Of a stretch of DNA of 64,000 bases, positions 17,610 through 26,386 are shown in pieces; positions within the stretch are counted from its first letter, which is position 1; each line of letters starts with the position of its first letter. The stretch spans positions 1 through 64,000 of the forward strand of contig NZ_BBWZ01000027.1 of assembly GCF_001015055.1 (NCBI RefSeq). The letters are read 5' to 3'. Both the position numbers and the translations under genes were made by a program. Under the pieces are notes generated by a model. That model was not told where the DNA came from. It saw only the letters and a program-made list of their open reading frames with translations, and made no database searches. Origin of the DNA: Aneurinibacillus tyrosinisolvens (GTDB taxonomy: Bacteria; Bacillota; Bacilli; Aneurinibacillales; Aneurinibacillaceae).

Positions 17610-18371
17610 ATGAATATATTAGTTTGTATCAAACAAACGTTTGATACTGAAGAAAAAATCAACTTAAGAGAAGGCAAGGTTCTGGAGGAAGATGCTCAAT
17701 GGATCGTAAATCCATATGATGAATACGCAATTGAGGAAGCTTTATCCATTAAAGAAAACAACGGCGGGGAAGTAACTGTTATTTCTATAGGCCCGGAACG
17801 CACCGAAACTGCTTTGCGCCATGCATTAGCGATGGGAGCAGATAAAGCGGTCTTAATCGAGGAAGTAGATGGTGACGAATCTACCCTTTCTAAAGTGTTC
17901 GCCGCCTATGCCAGCGACAAGAATTTCGACTTGATTTTAACAGGCAATCAATCAATAGATAGCGGTTCGGGGCAGGTAGGGGTTCGGCTTGCCGAAGAAC
18001 TTGGGATTCCTCATATTACATCCATTGTGCAATTAGAAATTGATGGCGATAAATTACTTATTGAACGGGACGTCGAAGGTGAAATCTACAAAATCGAGGC
18101 ATCCTTACCCCTGCTCGTATCATGCCAGCAGGGACTAAATGAGCCGAGGTATCCTTCCCTGCCAAATATTATGAAAGCTAAACGCAAACCTCTAGAAACG
18201 ATAGAAGCCTCTGACCTGATAGATTCACAAGAAGTTCTCTCTGCTAGAACGGAAGTCGTCGACCGCTATCTGCCAGCGAAGCGCAAAGTATGTACAAGAA
18301 TAACAGAAGAACCTGCTGCGGCTGGCCGGCAATTGGTTACGTTACTTTTTAAGGAAGCAAAGATATTCTAA
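17610..18371 (+). CDS. etfB: Electron transfer flavoprotein beta subunit
   Basis: The 253-residue EtfB subunit forms, with EtfA, the soluble carrier that takes electrons from acyl-CoA dehydrogenases. It starts MNILVCIKQTFDTEEKI and has the family signature around VNPYDEYAIEEAL and LILTGNQSIDSGSGQVGVRLAEELG, then the YPSLPNIMKAKRKP segment. ATG 17610 follows AGGAAGGGTGG; the GTG three codons upstream is unlikely. It leads the regulated cluster, 15 bp ahead of etfA, and probably serves the acyl-CoA dehydrogenase at 26387. No ETF:quinone oxidoreductase is in the window. Confidence 0.93.
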   Translation: MNILVCIKQTFDTEEKINLREGKVLEEDAQWIVNPYDEYAIEEALSIKENNGGEVTVISIGPERTETALRHALAMGADKAVLIEEVDGDESTLSKVFAAYASDKNFDLILTGNQSIDSGSGQVGVRLAEELGIPHITSIVQLEIDGDKLLIERDVEGEIYKIEASLPLLVSCQQGLNEPRYPSLPNIMKAKRKPLETIEASDLIDSQEVLSARTEVVDRYLPAKRKVCTRITEEPAAAGRQLVTLLFKEAKIF

Positions 18372-18386
18372 GGAGGAGGGGAAAAT

Positions 18387-19367
18387 ATGAATAGAAACGT
18401 CCTGGTTTTGTCTGAAATGAAGGGATTTCAAATTCGAAATGTTTCTATTGAAGGATTGGCCGCTGCAAAGAAAGCAGCGGGAGAAGGAAAAGTCGTGACC
18501 GCAGCTGTGGGCAGTAAAGCAGAACAGCATGCGAATCTGCTTTCGCAATATGGTGCCGACCAAATCTATATAGTTCAAAATAAAGAGTTAGATGAATATC
18601 ATCCTGATTTATATTTTCAAGCCTATGTACAGCTCATCCATGAAATTAATCCTGATGTTATTATTATGGGACACACGGGAAATGGGCGGGATATCGCTCC
18701 ACGGTTAGCTGCACGGTTCGATTATGGATTGATTGGTGACTGCATCGATATAGATGTAGACTGTGATAACAAAGTGGTGTTAACCCGCTCTGTTTATTCA
18801 GGGAAACTATTTGAAAAGAAGCGGTTTACCGGTGATAAAGGAATCATTACCATCCGGCCAAATAACATAGCACCTGTAGAAAATCCAGGACGGGGAGAGA
18901 TTGTTCCATTTACAATTGAGGAAGCACCGCTGAGAACTTTAATAAAGGACATCGTTCGAAAAGCTGCAGATACGGTGGACTTGTCAGAAGCTAAAGTGAT
19001 TGTTTCCGGTGGCCGGGGGGTGAAGAGTGCAAGGGGGTTTACTTTGTTAAAAGAATTAGCGGATGTATTAAACGGGGCTGTAGGAGCTTCACGCGGGGCC
19101 TGTGATGCGGAGTATTGTGATTATGCTCTGCAAATTGGGCAAACAGGAAAAGTAGTTACGCCTGATTTATATATTGCGTGCGGAATTTCCGGTGCCATTC
19201 AGCACGTGGCAGGCATGTCGAACTCAAAAGTCATTGTTGCCATTAATAAAGATCCTGAAGCGCCGATTTTTGATATCGCCGACTTCGGAATTGTCGGTGA
19301 TTTATTTGAAATTGTTCCGGTCCTTATCAAGGAATTTTCCAACGCATTGCTTAGTCCGGCAAAGTAA
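18387..19367 (+). CDS. etfA: Electron transfer flavoprotein alpha subunit
   Basis: The 326-residue EtfA binds FAD through its C-terminal domain. Landmarks are IIMGHTGNGRDIAPRLAARF, VVTPDLYIACGISGAIQH (the conserved GISGAIQH) and VIVAINKDPEAPIFDIADFGIVGD. The length is normal. It follows AGGAGG after a 15-bp gap from etfB, and a bidirectional terminator follows it. It forms a functional pair with etfB and is a specialised ETF inside a catabolic island rather than the housekeeping set, which is usually linked to fatty acid oxidation genes. Confidence 0.93.
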   Translation: MNRNVLVLSEMKGFQIRNVSIEGLAAAKKAAGEGKVVTAAVGSKAEQHANLLSQYGADQIYIVQNKELDEYHPDLYFQAYVQLIHEINPDVIIMGHTGNGRDIAPRLAARFDYGLIGDCIDIDVDCDNKVVLTRSVYSGKLFEKKRFTGDKGIITIRPNNIAPVENPGRGEIVPFTIEEAPLRTLIKDIVRKAADTVDLSEAKVIVSGGRGVKSARGFTLLKELADVLNGAVGASRGACDAEYCDYALQIGQTGKVVTPDLYIACGISGAIQHVAGMSNSKVIVAINKDPEAPIFDIADFGIVGDLFEIVPVLIKEFSNALLSPAK

Positions 19368-19382
19368 ATTATAGCAATAATT

Positions 19383-19410
19383 AAAAGGCGTGCGATTGCA
19401 CGCCTTTATT
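19383..19410. terminator. Bidirectional terminator between etfA and gntR
   Basis: AAAAGGCGTGC (19383-19393) pairs with GCACGCCTTT (19398-19407), with a 4-nt loop and A/T tails on both sides. It can end etfA on + and the GntR gene on -. Confidence 0.85.
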
Positions 19411-19412
19411 AC

Positions 19413-20087
19413 TTACTGGGTTTCATCAGCACTTAAACCGCTTCGAAGCAATTGTTGTTTCTTCTCATAATTAACATGGTTTTTGAAAGCTTCTATGCAT
19501 CCATGTAAATCTTTTTGTTGAAATGCTTTTACTATCGGTTCGTGTATACTCGCAACCTCGGATAAATTTGTAAAATATACCTGGCTTGTAAGATACCATG
19601 TACGATTCAATTTTGATGATAGGATTCTCCAAACATGGTACATGAACTTATGATCTGCTATTTGATAAATGTGGGTGTGAAAATTGACATCTGTATTTCT
19701 CAGGCCATCCAGGTCATTTTCTTCTCCTGCTTTCATCATCTCCTGATAATAATTTTCCAGAGTCTTGATATCTTCTTCTGTTATTCGTTCGAAAGCGCGT
19801 TTTAATGCCATTTCTTCCATATGGATCCGGAAACTGTACAATTCATCGATTTCATCCATGGAAATATTCGAAACAAATGTTCCTTTATTACGATGGCTGA
19901 TCACTAGCTCATCTTCTGCAAGCCGCAAAAAAGCTTCCCGCACGGGTGCCTGGCTAACCCCGAAATTCTTCGCTATTTCCAGCTCCGTAATCCTGTCACC
20001 TGGCCGGAGTTCTCCCTTAATTATTGATTCGCGTAAACTCTCGTAAATCTGGTCAGAGAGAGATTTGTTGACAATCGTATTTTTCAT
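19413..20087 (-). CDS. GntR-family (FadR subfamily) regulator
   Basis: The 224 residues comprise an N-terminal winged helix (about 10-75: IYESLRESIIKGELRPGDRITELEIA split over the wing, then FGVSQAPVREAFLRLAEDELV) and a C-terminal all-helical FCD ligand domain with metal-ligand-like residues (D in RNTDVNFHTHIYQIADH and H in VASIHEPIVKAF). Start ATG 20087 follows GGAGG; the longer start overlaps it. Upstream, 17 bp away, lies one of four related operators, so autoregulation is likely. It stands inside the cluster it probably controls and would respond to an organic acid or CoA-related effector. Confidence 0.9.
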   Translation of the reverse strand: MKNTIVNKSLSDQIYESLRESIIKGELRPGDRITELEIAKNFGVSQAPVREAFLRLAEDELVISHRNKGTFVSNISMDEIDELYSFRIHMEEMALKRAFERITEEDIKTLENYYQEMMKAGEENDLDGLRNTDVNFHTHIYQIADHKFMYHVWRILSSKLNRTWYLTSQVYFTNLSEVASIHEPIVKAFQQKDLHGCIEAFKNHVNYEKKQQLLRSGLSADETQ

Positions 20088-20103
20088 ATTTCCTCCCATA
20101 AAA

Positions 20104-20120
20104 TAATCGATAATCGCTTA
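20104..20120 (-). promoter_or_regulatory. GntR-type operator, copy 2 (autoregulation)
   Basis: TAATCGATAATCGCTTA differs from the first copy at three positions. It lies 17 bp before the regulator start, so it would overlap the regulator's own promoter or leader. Confidence 0.6.
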
Positions 20121-20285
20121 TCGGTAATTTTGTAATTATATTGTAACATATCATTTCCATTTAATAAAATAAATTCAACAAAAAAATTCCAAAAGTTTAG
20201 AAAAATTCCATAAAAGAGAAGATAGTAGGATTAGAGAAGTGAAAAGAGACGTCAAAACGAAACCAGTTGGACTTAATAAAATCTT

Positions 20286-20314
20286 TTGACAAAATAAAAT
20301 ATTCAATATAAGAT
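20286..20314 (+). promoter_or_regulatory. Promoter of the TRAP operon
   Basis: TTGACA (20286-20291), a 17-bp AT-rich spacer and TAAGAT (20309-20314). A stronger TATAAT-like string lies just downstream but at poor spacing. The operator follows by one base. Confidence 0.65.
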
Positions 20315-20315
20315 A

Positions 20316-20332
20316 TAATCGATAATAGATAA
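20316..20332 (+). promoter_or_regulatory. GntR-type operator, copy 3
   Basis: TAATCGATAATAGATAA matches copy 1 at 15 of 17 positions and abuts the -10 of the TRAP promoter. The following 195 bp before the DctQ start is an untranslated leader with an unused AAGGAGG; I see no convincing gene in it. Confidence 0.7.
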
Positions 20333-20527
20333 AATATAAAAAGGAGGACTCAACTAAGAAATCTACGTAATCATTTTCTAACAGGATAATTTCTGAGCAG
20401 TATTTACAAACGGTCTTTATTTCACTCCTAACAAAGGGAAATGTAAACGTTCTCAATAAGTTTGATTTGAAATTTATTACTTTGTGTACGAAGGACAAAT
20501 TAATGAATAATCAGAGGAGGAGATTAT

Positions 20528-21088
20528 ATGAAGAATGCAGGTAAAAGATTAAATAGTTTACTAAATATAATAATCGCTTCTTCATTAGCATTTATGGCTG
20601 TTCTAGTCTTTGGTAATGTTGTTTTACGGTATGCTTTTAACTCCGGGATTGTCTGGTCGGAAGAAATGTCACGCTTCCTGTTTATATGGATGTGTTTCCT
20701 GGGTTCCATTGGAGCGATGAGAGATAATCAACATCTGGGAGTAGATATGTTTATTAAGAAATTATCTTCAGGTAAGAAAAAAGTTATTTTTACTTTTACC
20801 AATCTATTGGTGCTTTACATCCTTTGGTTAATCCTGGATGGTAGTTGGAAGGTAGCGGTATCCAATCTTCATACTCCGGCTCCTGTTACAGGACTTCCGA
20901 TGTTTTACATCTATATAACAGGCGTTATGGTGAGTATTTGTATGGGCTGGGTCGTGATTCGAAATCTCTATAGAGCCTGGTTTGTAGAAAATTCAATTGA
21001 AGAACTTACGAGAAGTATGGAATCAGAGGAAGAACTGGAACTTGTTTTGTATGAAGAAAAAAAGATTGCCCAGGGAGGCGGGATGTAA
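20528..21088 (+). CDS. TRAP transporter small membrane subunit (DctQ)
   Basis: The 186 residues have four predicted helices (IIIASSLAFMAVLVFGNVVL, FLFIWMCFLGSIGAM, FTNLLVLYILWLIL, YIYITGVMVSICMGWVV) and the DctQ signature RYAFNSGIVWSEEMSRFLFI. It works with the DctM permease and DctP binding protein to import an organic acid with a Na+ gradient. It starts at ATG 20528 after GAGGAGGAG and ends two bases before DctM, so the genes are coupled. Confidence 0.92.
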   Translation: MKNAGKRLNSLLNIIIASSLAFMAVLVFGNVVLRYAFNSGIVWSEEMSRFLFIWMCFLGSIGAMRDNQHLGVDMFIKKLSSGKKKVIFTFTNLLVLYILWLILDGSWKVAVSNLHTPAPVTGLPMFYIYITGVMVSICMGWVVIRNLYRAWFVENSIEELTRSMESEEELELVLYEEKKIAQGGGM

Positions 21089-21089
21089 A

Positions 21090-22370
21090 ATGACACTAGC
21101 TATTTTTACCGGGGTGCTTTGCGGCGTAATGGCACTGGGGATGCCAATCGCTTTTGCGCTTTTAGCCAGCGCTTTGGCACTCATGGTATACCTCGATGCA
21201 TTCGACAGTCAAATCCTTGCACAAAACCTCATTAATGGTGCTGACAGTTTTCCATTAATGGCGATCCCGTTTTTTATCCTTGCGGGGGAGTTAATGAACA
21301 TAGGCGGGCTTTCAACCCGAATTATAAATTTTGCGCTGGCTCTTGTCGGACACATACGCGGAGGGCTGGGTTATGTGGCTATTATTGCAAGTGTACTGTT
21401 TGCAGGATTGTCAGGATCAGCTATTGCGGACACAGCAGCACTCGCGGCTATTTTAATACCTATGATGGTAAAAGCAGGATATAATCGAAACCGTTCCACC
21501 GGATTAATTGCAGCGGGAGGTATCATTGCGCCAATCATTCCGCCAAGTATACCTATGATTATATTTGGAGTAAGCAGCGGCGTTTCTGTAACAAAACTGT
21601 TTATGGCTGGAATTGTGCCAGGTCTTCTTATTGGCCTTGGACTCGTGATTGCCTGGTGGTGGGTCGTACGGAAGGATAATGTAGAAGTTTTTCCACGTAA
21701 ATCGCTAAAGGAAATATTTCACGAAACGAAGCAGGCGTTCTGGGGTTTGCTTTTGCCGGTCATTATCATTGTAGGACTCCGTGGGGGAGTATTTACTCCA
21801 ACCGAGGCTGCTGTAATTGCGGCATTCTATGCTCTGCTCGTAGGAGTGTTTATCTACCGTGAAATAAAATTAGAACACTTATATAAAGCGTTAACTACCT
21901 CAGCCAAAATGACAAGTGTAGTTATGTTTCTCGCTTCAGCAGCTATGGTTTCTGCCTGGCTGATGACCATTGCAAATATTCCCGCAGTTATTACCGAGGC
22001 AGTTCAGCCCTTTGCAGATAATAAACTTCTTTTATTAATCGTCATTAACATCTTAGTTTTACTCGTAGGTACAGCAATGGATCTTACACCGACGATCCTT
22101 ATCCTGACTCCTGTACTCATGCCGGTGATTAATGCGGCTGGGATCGATCCGGTCTATTTTGGAGTACTCTTTGTCCTTAATAACTGTATAGGTTTGCTTA
22201 CTCCACCAGTTGGAACCGTTCTCAACGTTGCTTGTGGAGTCGGAAAAATTGGGATGGACGATATTATGAAAGGGATTTGGCCGTTTTTACTAGTAGAAGT
22301 ATTGATTCTGATTTTATTAATTTTGTTCCCATCATTAGTTACCGTACCGCTTCACTATTTAACATCATAG
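21090..22370 (+). CDS. TRAP transporter large permease (DctM)
   Basis: This 426-residue permease has about 12 helices. Family motifs include GMPIAFALLASALALM at the N-terminus, FPLMAIPFFILAGELMN, GLSGSAIADTAALAAILIPMM and APIIPPSIPMIIFG. The start ATG 21090 is one base past the DctQ stop; upstream in-frame codons belong to the DctQ overlap. Together with DctQ and DctP it forms a complete TRAP importer at the head of the catabolic genes. Confidence 0.93.
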   Translation: MTLAIFTGVLCGVMALGMPIAFALLASALALMVYLDAFDSQILAQNLINGADSFPLMAIPFFILAGELMNIGGLSTRIINFALALVGHIRGGLGYVAIIASVLFAGLSGSAIADTAALAAILIPMMVKAGYNRNRSTGLIAAGGIIAPIIPPSIPMIIFGVSSGVSVTKLFMAGIVPGLLIGLGLVIAWWWVVRKDNVEVFPRKSLKEIFHETKQAFWGLLLPVIIIVGLRGGVFTPTEAAVIAAFYALLVGVFIYREIKLEHLYKALTTSAKMTSVVMFLASAAMVSAWLMTIANIPAVITEAVQPFADNKLLLLIVINILVLLVGTAMDLTPTILILTPVLMPVINAAGIDPVYFGVLFVLNNCIGLLTPPVGTVLNVACGVGKIGMDDIMKGIWPFLLVEVLILILLILFPSLVTVPLHYLTS

Positions 22371-22459
22371 GTCAATTGTTTCTTCATCCGGTGATTATGA
22401 AAACCTCTATACTTTATAATCTCCGGTTCAGAAAATTTAATAAATGAAGCTGCATGAAA

Positions 22460-22488
22460 TTGACAAATGAAATAGGAGGTGCTACAAT
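22460..22488 (+). promoter_or_regulatory. Promoter ahead of DctP gene
   Basis: TTGACA (22460-22465), a 17-bp spacer and TACAAT (22483-22488). It gives the binding-protein and enzyme genes their own start site, separate from the two permease genes. Confidence 0.8.
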
Positions 22489-22495
22489 TCATATA

Positions 22496-22512
22496 TTATC
22501 GATAATCGTTAA
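22496..22512 (+). promoter_or_regulatory. GntR-type operator, copy 4
   Basis: TTATCGATAATCGTTAA matches copy 1 at 16 of 17 positions, 8 bp downstream of the -10 box, the same layout as at etfB. A TTG-started frame of about 14 codons (22539-22581) with AAAGGAGGG follows; I consider it weak. Confidence 0.78.
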
Positions 22513-22595
22513 TATATGAAAAAAGGAGGGATTTACTTTTGATTACGAACGGGTTTTACAGACCAATGTATATTAAAACCTAAGGGGGAAATGTA

Positions 22596-23651
22596 ATGAA
22601 AAAGATTTTGTTAGCATTGTTTGTAAGCGTTATACTTGGCAGTTTAGTAGCCTGTTCAGGCACCAAAGATGCTGCGGCCCCATCGGGAACAAAAACTTCC
22701 GCCGCTGGTGGCAGCGGTACAGCAGCTAAAGTAATTAAATTAGGCTCAGTAAATAACGATAAACACACCCTTTTTCAAGGTTATACAAAATTCAAACAGA
22801 TCGTTGAGGAAAAAACAAAAGGCAGCATAAAGGTTGAAATTTATCCTAACGGTTTGCTTGGTAATGACAGAACGATGATTGAAGGAATGAAATTAGGAAC
22901 GATTCAAATGGTTGGAGCTTCTACTTCAATGTTCGCAAACTGGGCTCCATCAATGCTGGCATTCGATTTACCATTCTCTATCCCTAATGAAAAGGGAGCT
23001 GATGCGATTTTAGATGGCCCATACGGACAAAAGGCAGGAAAGCAGCTGGAAAAAGAAAACCTTATTCTTCTGGGATATATGGAAAACGGATTTAGACATC
23101 TAACTAATAGTAAGCATGAAATCAAAACGGTTGATGACGCAAAAGGCCTTAAAATCAGAACCATGCAAACACCGCTTAATCTTGCAACCTGGGAAGCACT
23201 TGGAACGAATCCAACGCCTATGGCCTACACTGAACTCTTCACAGCAATGGAGCAAAAGGTTATAGATGGCCAGGAAAATCCATACGGGAATATGGCCCTG
23301 GATAATTTTTATGAGGTACAAAAGTATCTAACTCAAACAAGCCATGTGTATAACCCAATGGGATTGGTCGTTTCTAAAAAGTTCTTCGACCAATTGACTC
23401 CGGAGGAACAAACGGTTCTTAAAGAGGCTGGCTTAGAAGCATCATCTTATCAAAGAAAACTCAATCGGGATAAAAGTGAAGAATACTTAAAAACACTTAA
23501 AGATCACGGAATGGTTATTACAGAACTAGCTCCGGAAGCACGCAAGCAATTTGAAGACAAAGTTCAACCTGTTTACACGCAATTTGCTGACAAGATAGGC
23601 AAAGAATATTTCGATGAATACATGGCGGAAGTAAACAAAAACAAGCAATAG
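22596..23651 (+). CDS. TRAP substrate-binding lipoprotein (DctP)
   Basis: The 351-residue extracytoplasmic binding protein has a lipoprotein signal (MKKILLALFVSVILGSLVAC, cleavage before Cys) and a Ser/Ala/Gly-rich linker. The DctP fold follows: KLGSVNNDKHTLFQGYTKFKQ, IKVEIYPNGLLGNDRTMIEGM, and the conserved arginine region GFRHLTNSKHEIKTVDDAKGLKIR with TPMAYTELFTAMEQKVIDGQENP, where the Arg and Asn usually clamp a substrate carboxylate. The ligand is therefore probably a carboxylic acid, which one is unknown. It begins the largest enzyme block of the cluster. Confidence 0.93.
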   Translation: MKKILLALFVSVILGSLVACSGTKDAAAPSGTKTSAAGGSGTAAKVIKLGSVNNDKHTLFQGYTKFKQIVEEKTKGSIKVEIYPNGLLGNDRTMIEGMKLGTIQMVGASTSMFANWAPSMLAFDLPFSIPNEKGADAILDGPYGQKAGKQLEKENLILLGYMENGFRHLTNSKHEIKTVDDAKGLKIRTMQTPLNLATWEALGTNPTPMAYTELFTAMEQKVIDGQENPYGNMALDNFYEVQKYLTQTSHVYNPMGLVVSKKFFDQLTPEEQTVLKEAGLEASSYQRKLNRDKSEEYLKTLKDHGMVITELAPEARKQFEDKVQPVYTQFADKIGKEYFDEYMAEVNKNKQ

Positions 23652-23685
23652 TATTCTAACTACTTAAATTACAGGGGGAAATAGC

Positions 23686-24855
23686 ATGAATTTATTGTTG
23701 GATTCTTTCGAATTTGGGTTACATACCCAAATCCACTACGGAACAGGGAGTTTAAACAACCTCGTTGAGGTTTTGAATAAGCATGGTTATCAGAATGTTT
23801 TGATTTGTACTGACCCAGGTATTGCTCAATCCGGGATTCTAGAAAGATTGGACACAATTCTACAAAAAGGTGAAATAAAATACACAGTTTTTAGTGAGGT
23901 TCAGCCAGACCCAACGCTCGAAGTAGTTGAAACAGTAAAACAACTGTATTTACAAAACGGGTGTGATGCATTAATTGGAATTGGTGGAGGGAGCTCCATT
24001 GATACAGCAAAAGGAGCTTCAGCTGCTGTAGCCAACCCAGGTGACCTTGGCCAATACGAAGGGAAAAATAAACTTCCTAATCGAGGACCGGATGTGATTG
24101 CCATTCCAACAACGGCAGGAACCGGCTCGGAAGTTACCCATGCCACTGTTCTAAAAGACACAAAACGCCAGTACAAAATGGGGATTCTTAGCCAACATCT
24201 GCATCCAAAAGCAGCGATTCTGGACCCTGAATTATTAACGACTCTTCCCAGAGGGCTTGCGGCAATCACGGGAATGGATGCACTCAGTCACGCAATCGAG
24301 TCTTATACATCAAACCAGGCACAACCTATCACGGAGGCTCTCGGACTTCACGCTATCCGGTTAATTAGCAAGTCTCTTCGTCCCTTTGTTGCCCGCCGAA
24401 CCGATTTAGAAGCAGCTTCACAAATGATGCTGGCCAGTACAATTGCCGGGGCTGCATTTATCTGGGGGAGAGTAGCCGCTGTACACGCCCTATCTCATCC
24501 ATTAGGTGGCCGCTATAAAATCCCGCATGGTTTAGCAAACTCCATTCTTCTGCCTGTTGTTATGGATTTTAACGTAAGCACAAATTTAGAAAAATTCAAA
24601 GAAATCGCAATCATCATGGGAGAAAATGTAGATGGCTTAAGCCAGAGGGAAGCTGCCCAGCGTGCTGTACATGCTGTGAAGCAACTGGTTGATGATTTAG
24701 ATATCCCGGCAACACTTGGAGCAAATAAAGTGAATTTATCTCCTGAGGAAATACAGGTTGTAGCCCAGGAAGCTTTTGATAGTGGAGTTGCTCTAGCAAA
24801 TCCGAAAATAGTTACTGTAGAAGACTTGAAGAAAATCCTTGAGAAAGCACTATAA
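23686..24855 (+). CDS. Iron-containing alcohol dehydrogenase
   Basis: This 389-residue group III alcohol dehydrogenase would oxidise an alcohol or hydroxy acid with NAD. The nucleotide-binding region is IGIGGGSSIDTAKGASAA and the metal ligands sit in GMDALSHAIESY and in AVHALSHPLGGRYKIPHG (Asp, His, His, His set). It follows DctP by 34 bp. Neighbouring aldehyde dehydrogenase and CoA transferase suggest oxidation alcohol to aldehyde to acid to CoA ester, for example a hydroxyacid such as 4-hydroxybutyrate; that substrate is a guess from context. Confidence 0.9.
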   Translation: MNLLLDSFEFGLHTQIHYGTGSLNNLVEVLNKHGYQNVLICTDPGIAQSGILERLDTILQKGEIKYTVFSEVQPDPTLEVVETVKQLYLQNGCDALIGIGGGSSIDTAKGASAAVANPGDLGQYEGKNKLPNRGPDVIAIPTTAGTGSEVTHATVLKDTKRQYKMGILSQHLHPKAAILDPELLTTLPRGLAAITGMDALSHAIESYTSNQAQPITEALGLHAIRLISKSLRPFVARRTDLEAASQMMLASTIAGAAFIWGRVAAVHALSHPLGGRYKIPHGLANSILLPVVMDFNVSTNLEKFKEIAIIMGENVDGLSQREAAQRAVHAVKQLVDDLDIPATLGANKVNLSPEEIQVVAQEAFDSGVALANPKIVTVEDLKKILEKAL

Positions 24856-24873
24856 GAGAAGGAGAGATTAGAT

Positions 24874-26367
24874 ATGACGAACAGTCTTCAAGATAAGAGC
24901 AGAGTAGATGTTGTGAACAGTCTTCCTATTAAAATTCAGAACTATATTGGTGGCGAGTGGGTTCCTTCATCCAATAACAAAGTATTTGAAAGAGAGAACC
25001 CGGCAAATCCTGAACAAATCGTTATCGTCGCCCCCAATTCAACAGTAGAAGATACGAATAAAGCGGTAGAAGCCGCCCATGCAGCATTTGCTGCATGGGC
25101 TCGTACACCAGCACCGGTACGCGGCGATATTCTGTACCGTTTCGCAGCGTTGCTGGATTCTGAACGCGAACAGGTTGCCCAGGTCATTACGTTAGAACAA
25201 GGGAAAACATTGAAAGAAGCATTAGGTGAAATCGATAAAACGATTCGTGAGGTTCGTTATACAGCCGGAGAAGCCTCTCGATTAGACGGTCAAACCCTGC
25301 CGAGTGAAAGACCCGGAATTGACATCCGGACTATTCGGGTACCGAAAGGGGTTATTGCAGCCATCTCTCCCTGGAACTTTCCCATTGTAACTCCACTAAG
25401 AAAGATAGCCCCGGCGCTGGCAGCAGGAAACACCGTTGTATTTAAGCCTGCAAGCATCACTGTCGGGACAGCGGCGAAAATTGTTGAATTGTTTGAAAAG
25501 GCAGGTCTGCCTAAAGGAGCGTTAAATTTAGTAATCGGATCGGGCCGGGAAGTAGGAACCCCTCTCATCAGTCATCCTTTAGTCAAAGGGGTAACATTCA
25601 CAGGGTCGACCGGAGTAGGTTCTACGATTTATCGAGCAGCAGCTGAAAGACTGATTCAGGTCCAATTAGAGATGGGCGGGAAAAACGCAGCGATTATCTA
25701 TGATTGCAAAGATGTTAGCCATATTGTAAATCAAATTGTGCCGGCTGCATTTGCCGCTACAGGCCAGCGATGCACTTCGATTAGCCGTATACTGGTACAG
25801 CGCTCCATTATGGATGAAGTTATCGCTCATCTGCAGGAGAAATGCCAATCTTACGTCATTGGTGATGGGCTGGATGATACGACAACGTTAGGACCGCTAG
25901 TTTCGAAGGATCATTTGGAAACCGTTGAACGCTATGTGAAGATTGGGCTGGAAGAAGGGGCCACATTAGTACATGGCGGAAAACGCGTAGAAAATCCAAA
26001 CAATGGATACTTCTATGAACCGACCATTTTTGCTAATGTTTCACCTTCTATGACCATTGTAAAAGAAGAAATTTTTGGCCCGGTTCTTGTCGTAACGCCT
26101 GTTGATAGTTTCGAAGAAGCAATACAAATCGCGAATGATTCCGAATACGGCCTTGCTGCTTCTTGCTTTACCAGCAACATGGAATACGCTGAACAATTCG
26201 TGACTCAGGTTCAGGCCGGAATGCTTCATCTTAATAACGGAACCATCAGCGAATCCCATGTGCCGTTTGGAGGGCTTAATAGTTCAGCGATTGGCCAGTA
26301 TTCCATTGGAACAACGGCTAAAGATTTCTTCACGGACCTAAAAGTAATCTATTCGGCTTCAAAATAA
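24874..26367 (+). CDS. NAD(P)-dependent aldehyde dehydrogenase
   Basis: This 497-residue aldehyde dehydrogenase has NYIGGEWVPS at the start, ISPWNFPIVTPLRKIAPALAAG, the cofactor motif TFTGSTGVGSTI, catalytic Glu in QLEMGGKNA and catalytic Cys in ATGQRCTSISR. It would turn the aldehyde made by the adjacent alcohol dehydrogenase into an acid. It resembles the succinate/glutarate semialdehyde or ketoglutarate semialdehyde group by eye, but specificity cannot be read reliably. Same strand, 18 bp after the previous gene. Confidence 0.92.
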   Translation: MTNSLQDKSRVDVVNSLPIKIQNYIGGEWVPSSNNKVFERENPANPEQIVIVAPNSTVEDTNKAVEAAHAAFAAWARTPAPVRGDILYRFAALLDSEREQVAQVITLEQGKTLKEALGEIDKTIREVRYTAGEASRLDGQTLPSERPGIDIRTIRVPKGVIAAISPWNFPIVTPLRKIAPALAAGNTVVFKPASITVGTAAKIVELFEKAGLPKGALNLVIGSGREVGTPLISHPLVKGVTFTGSTGVGSTIYRAAAERLIQVQLEMGGKNAAIIYDCKDVSHIVNQIVPAAFAATGQRCTSISRILVQRSIMDEVIAHLQEKCQSYVIGDGLDDTTTLGPLVSKDHLETVERYVKIGLEEGATLVHGGKRVENPNNGYFYEPTIFANVSPSMTIVKEEIFGPVLVVTPVDSFEEAIQIANDSEYGLAASCFTSNMEYAEQFVTQVQAGMLHLNNGTISESHVPFGGLNSSAIGQYSIGTTAKDFFTDLKVIYSASK

Positions 26368-26386
26368 ACGCAGGGGGTGAACAAAC

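Noticed and set aside
20100-20130. Repeated CGATAA strings as an AT-rich DnaA or replication signal
   Set aside because: The four copies line up with promoters of one cluster and a GntR gene; no origin features are seen.
22539-22581. TTG-started 14-codon frame after the fourth operator, with AAAGGAGGG
   Set aside because: A possible leader peptide, but there is no downstream attenuator hairpin or any codon pattern to support regulation; noted only.
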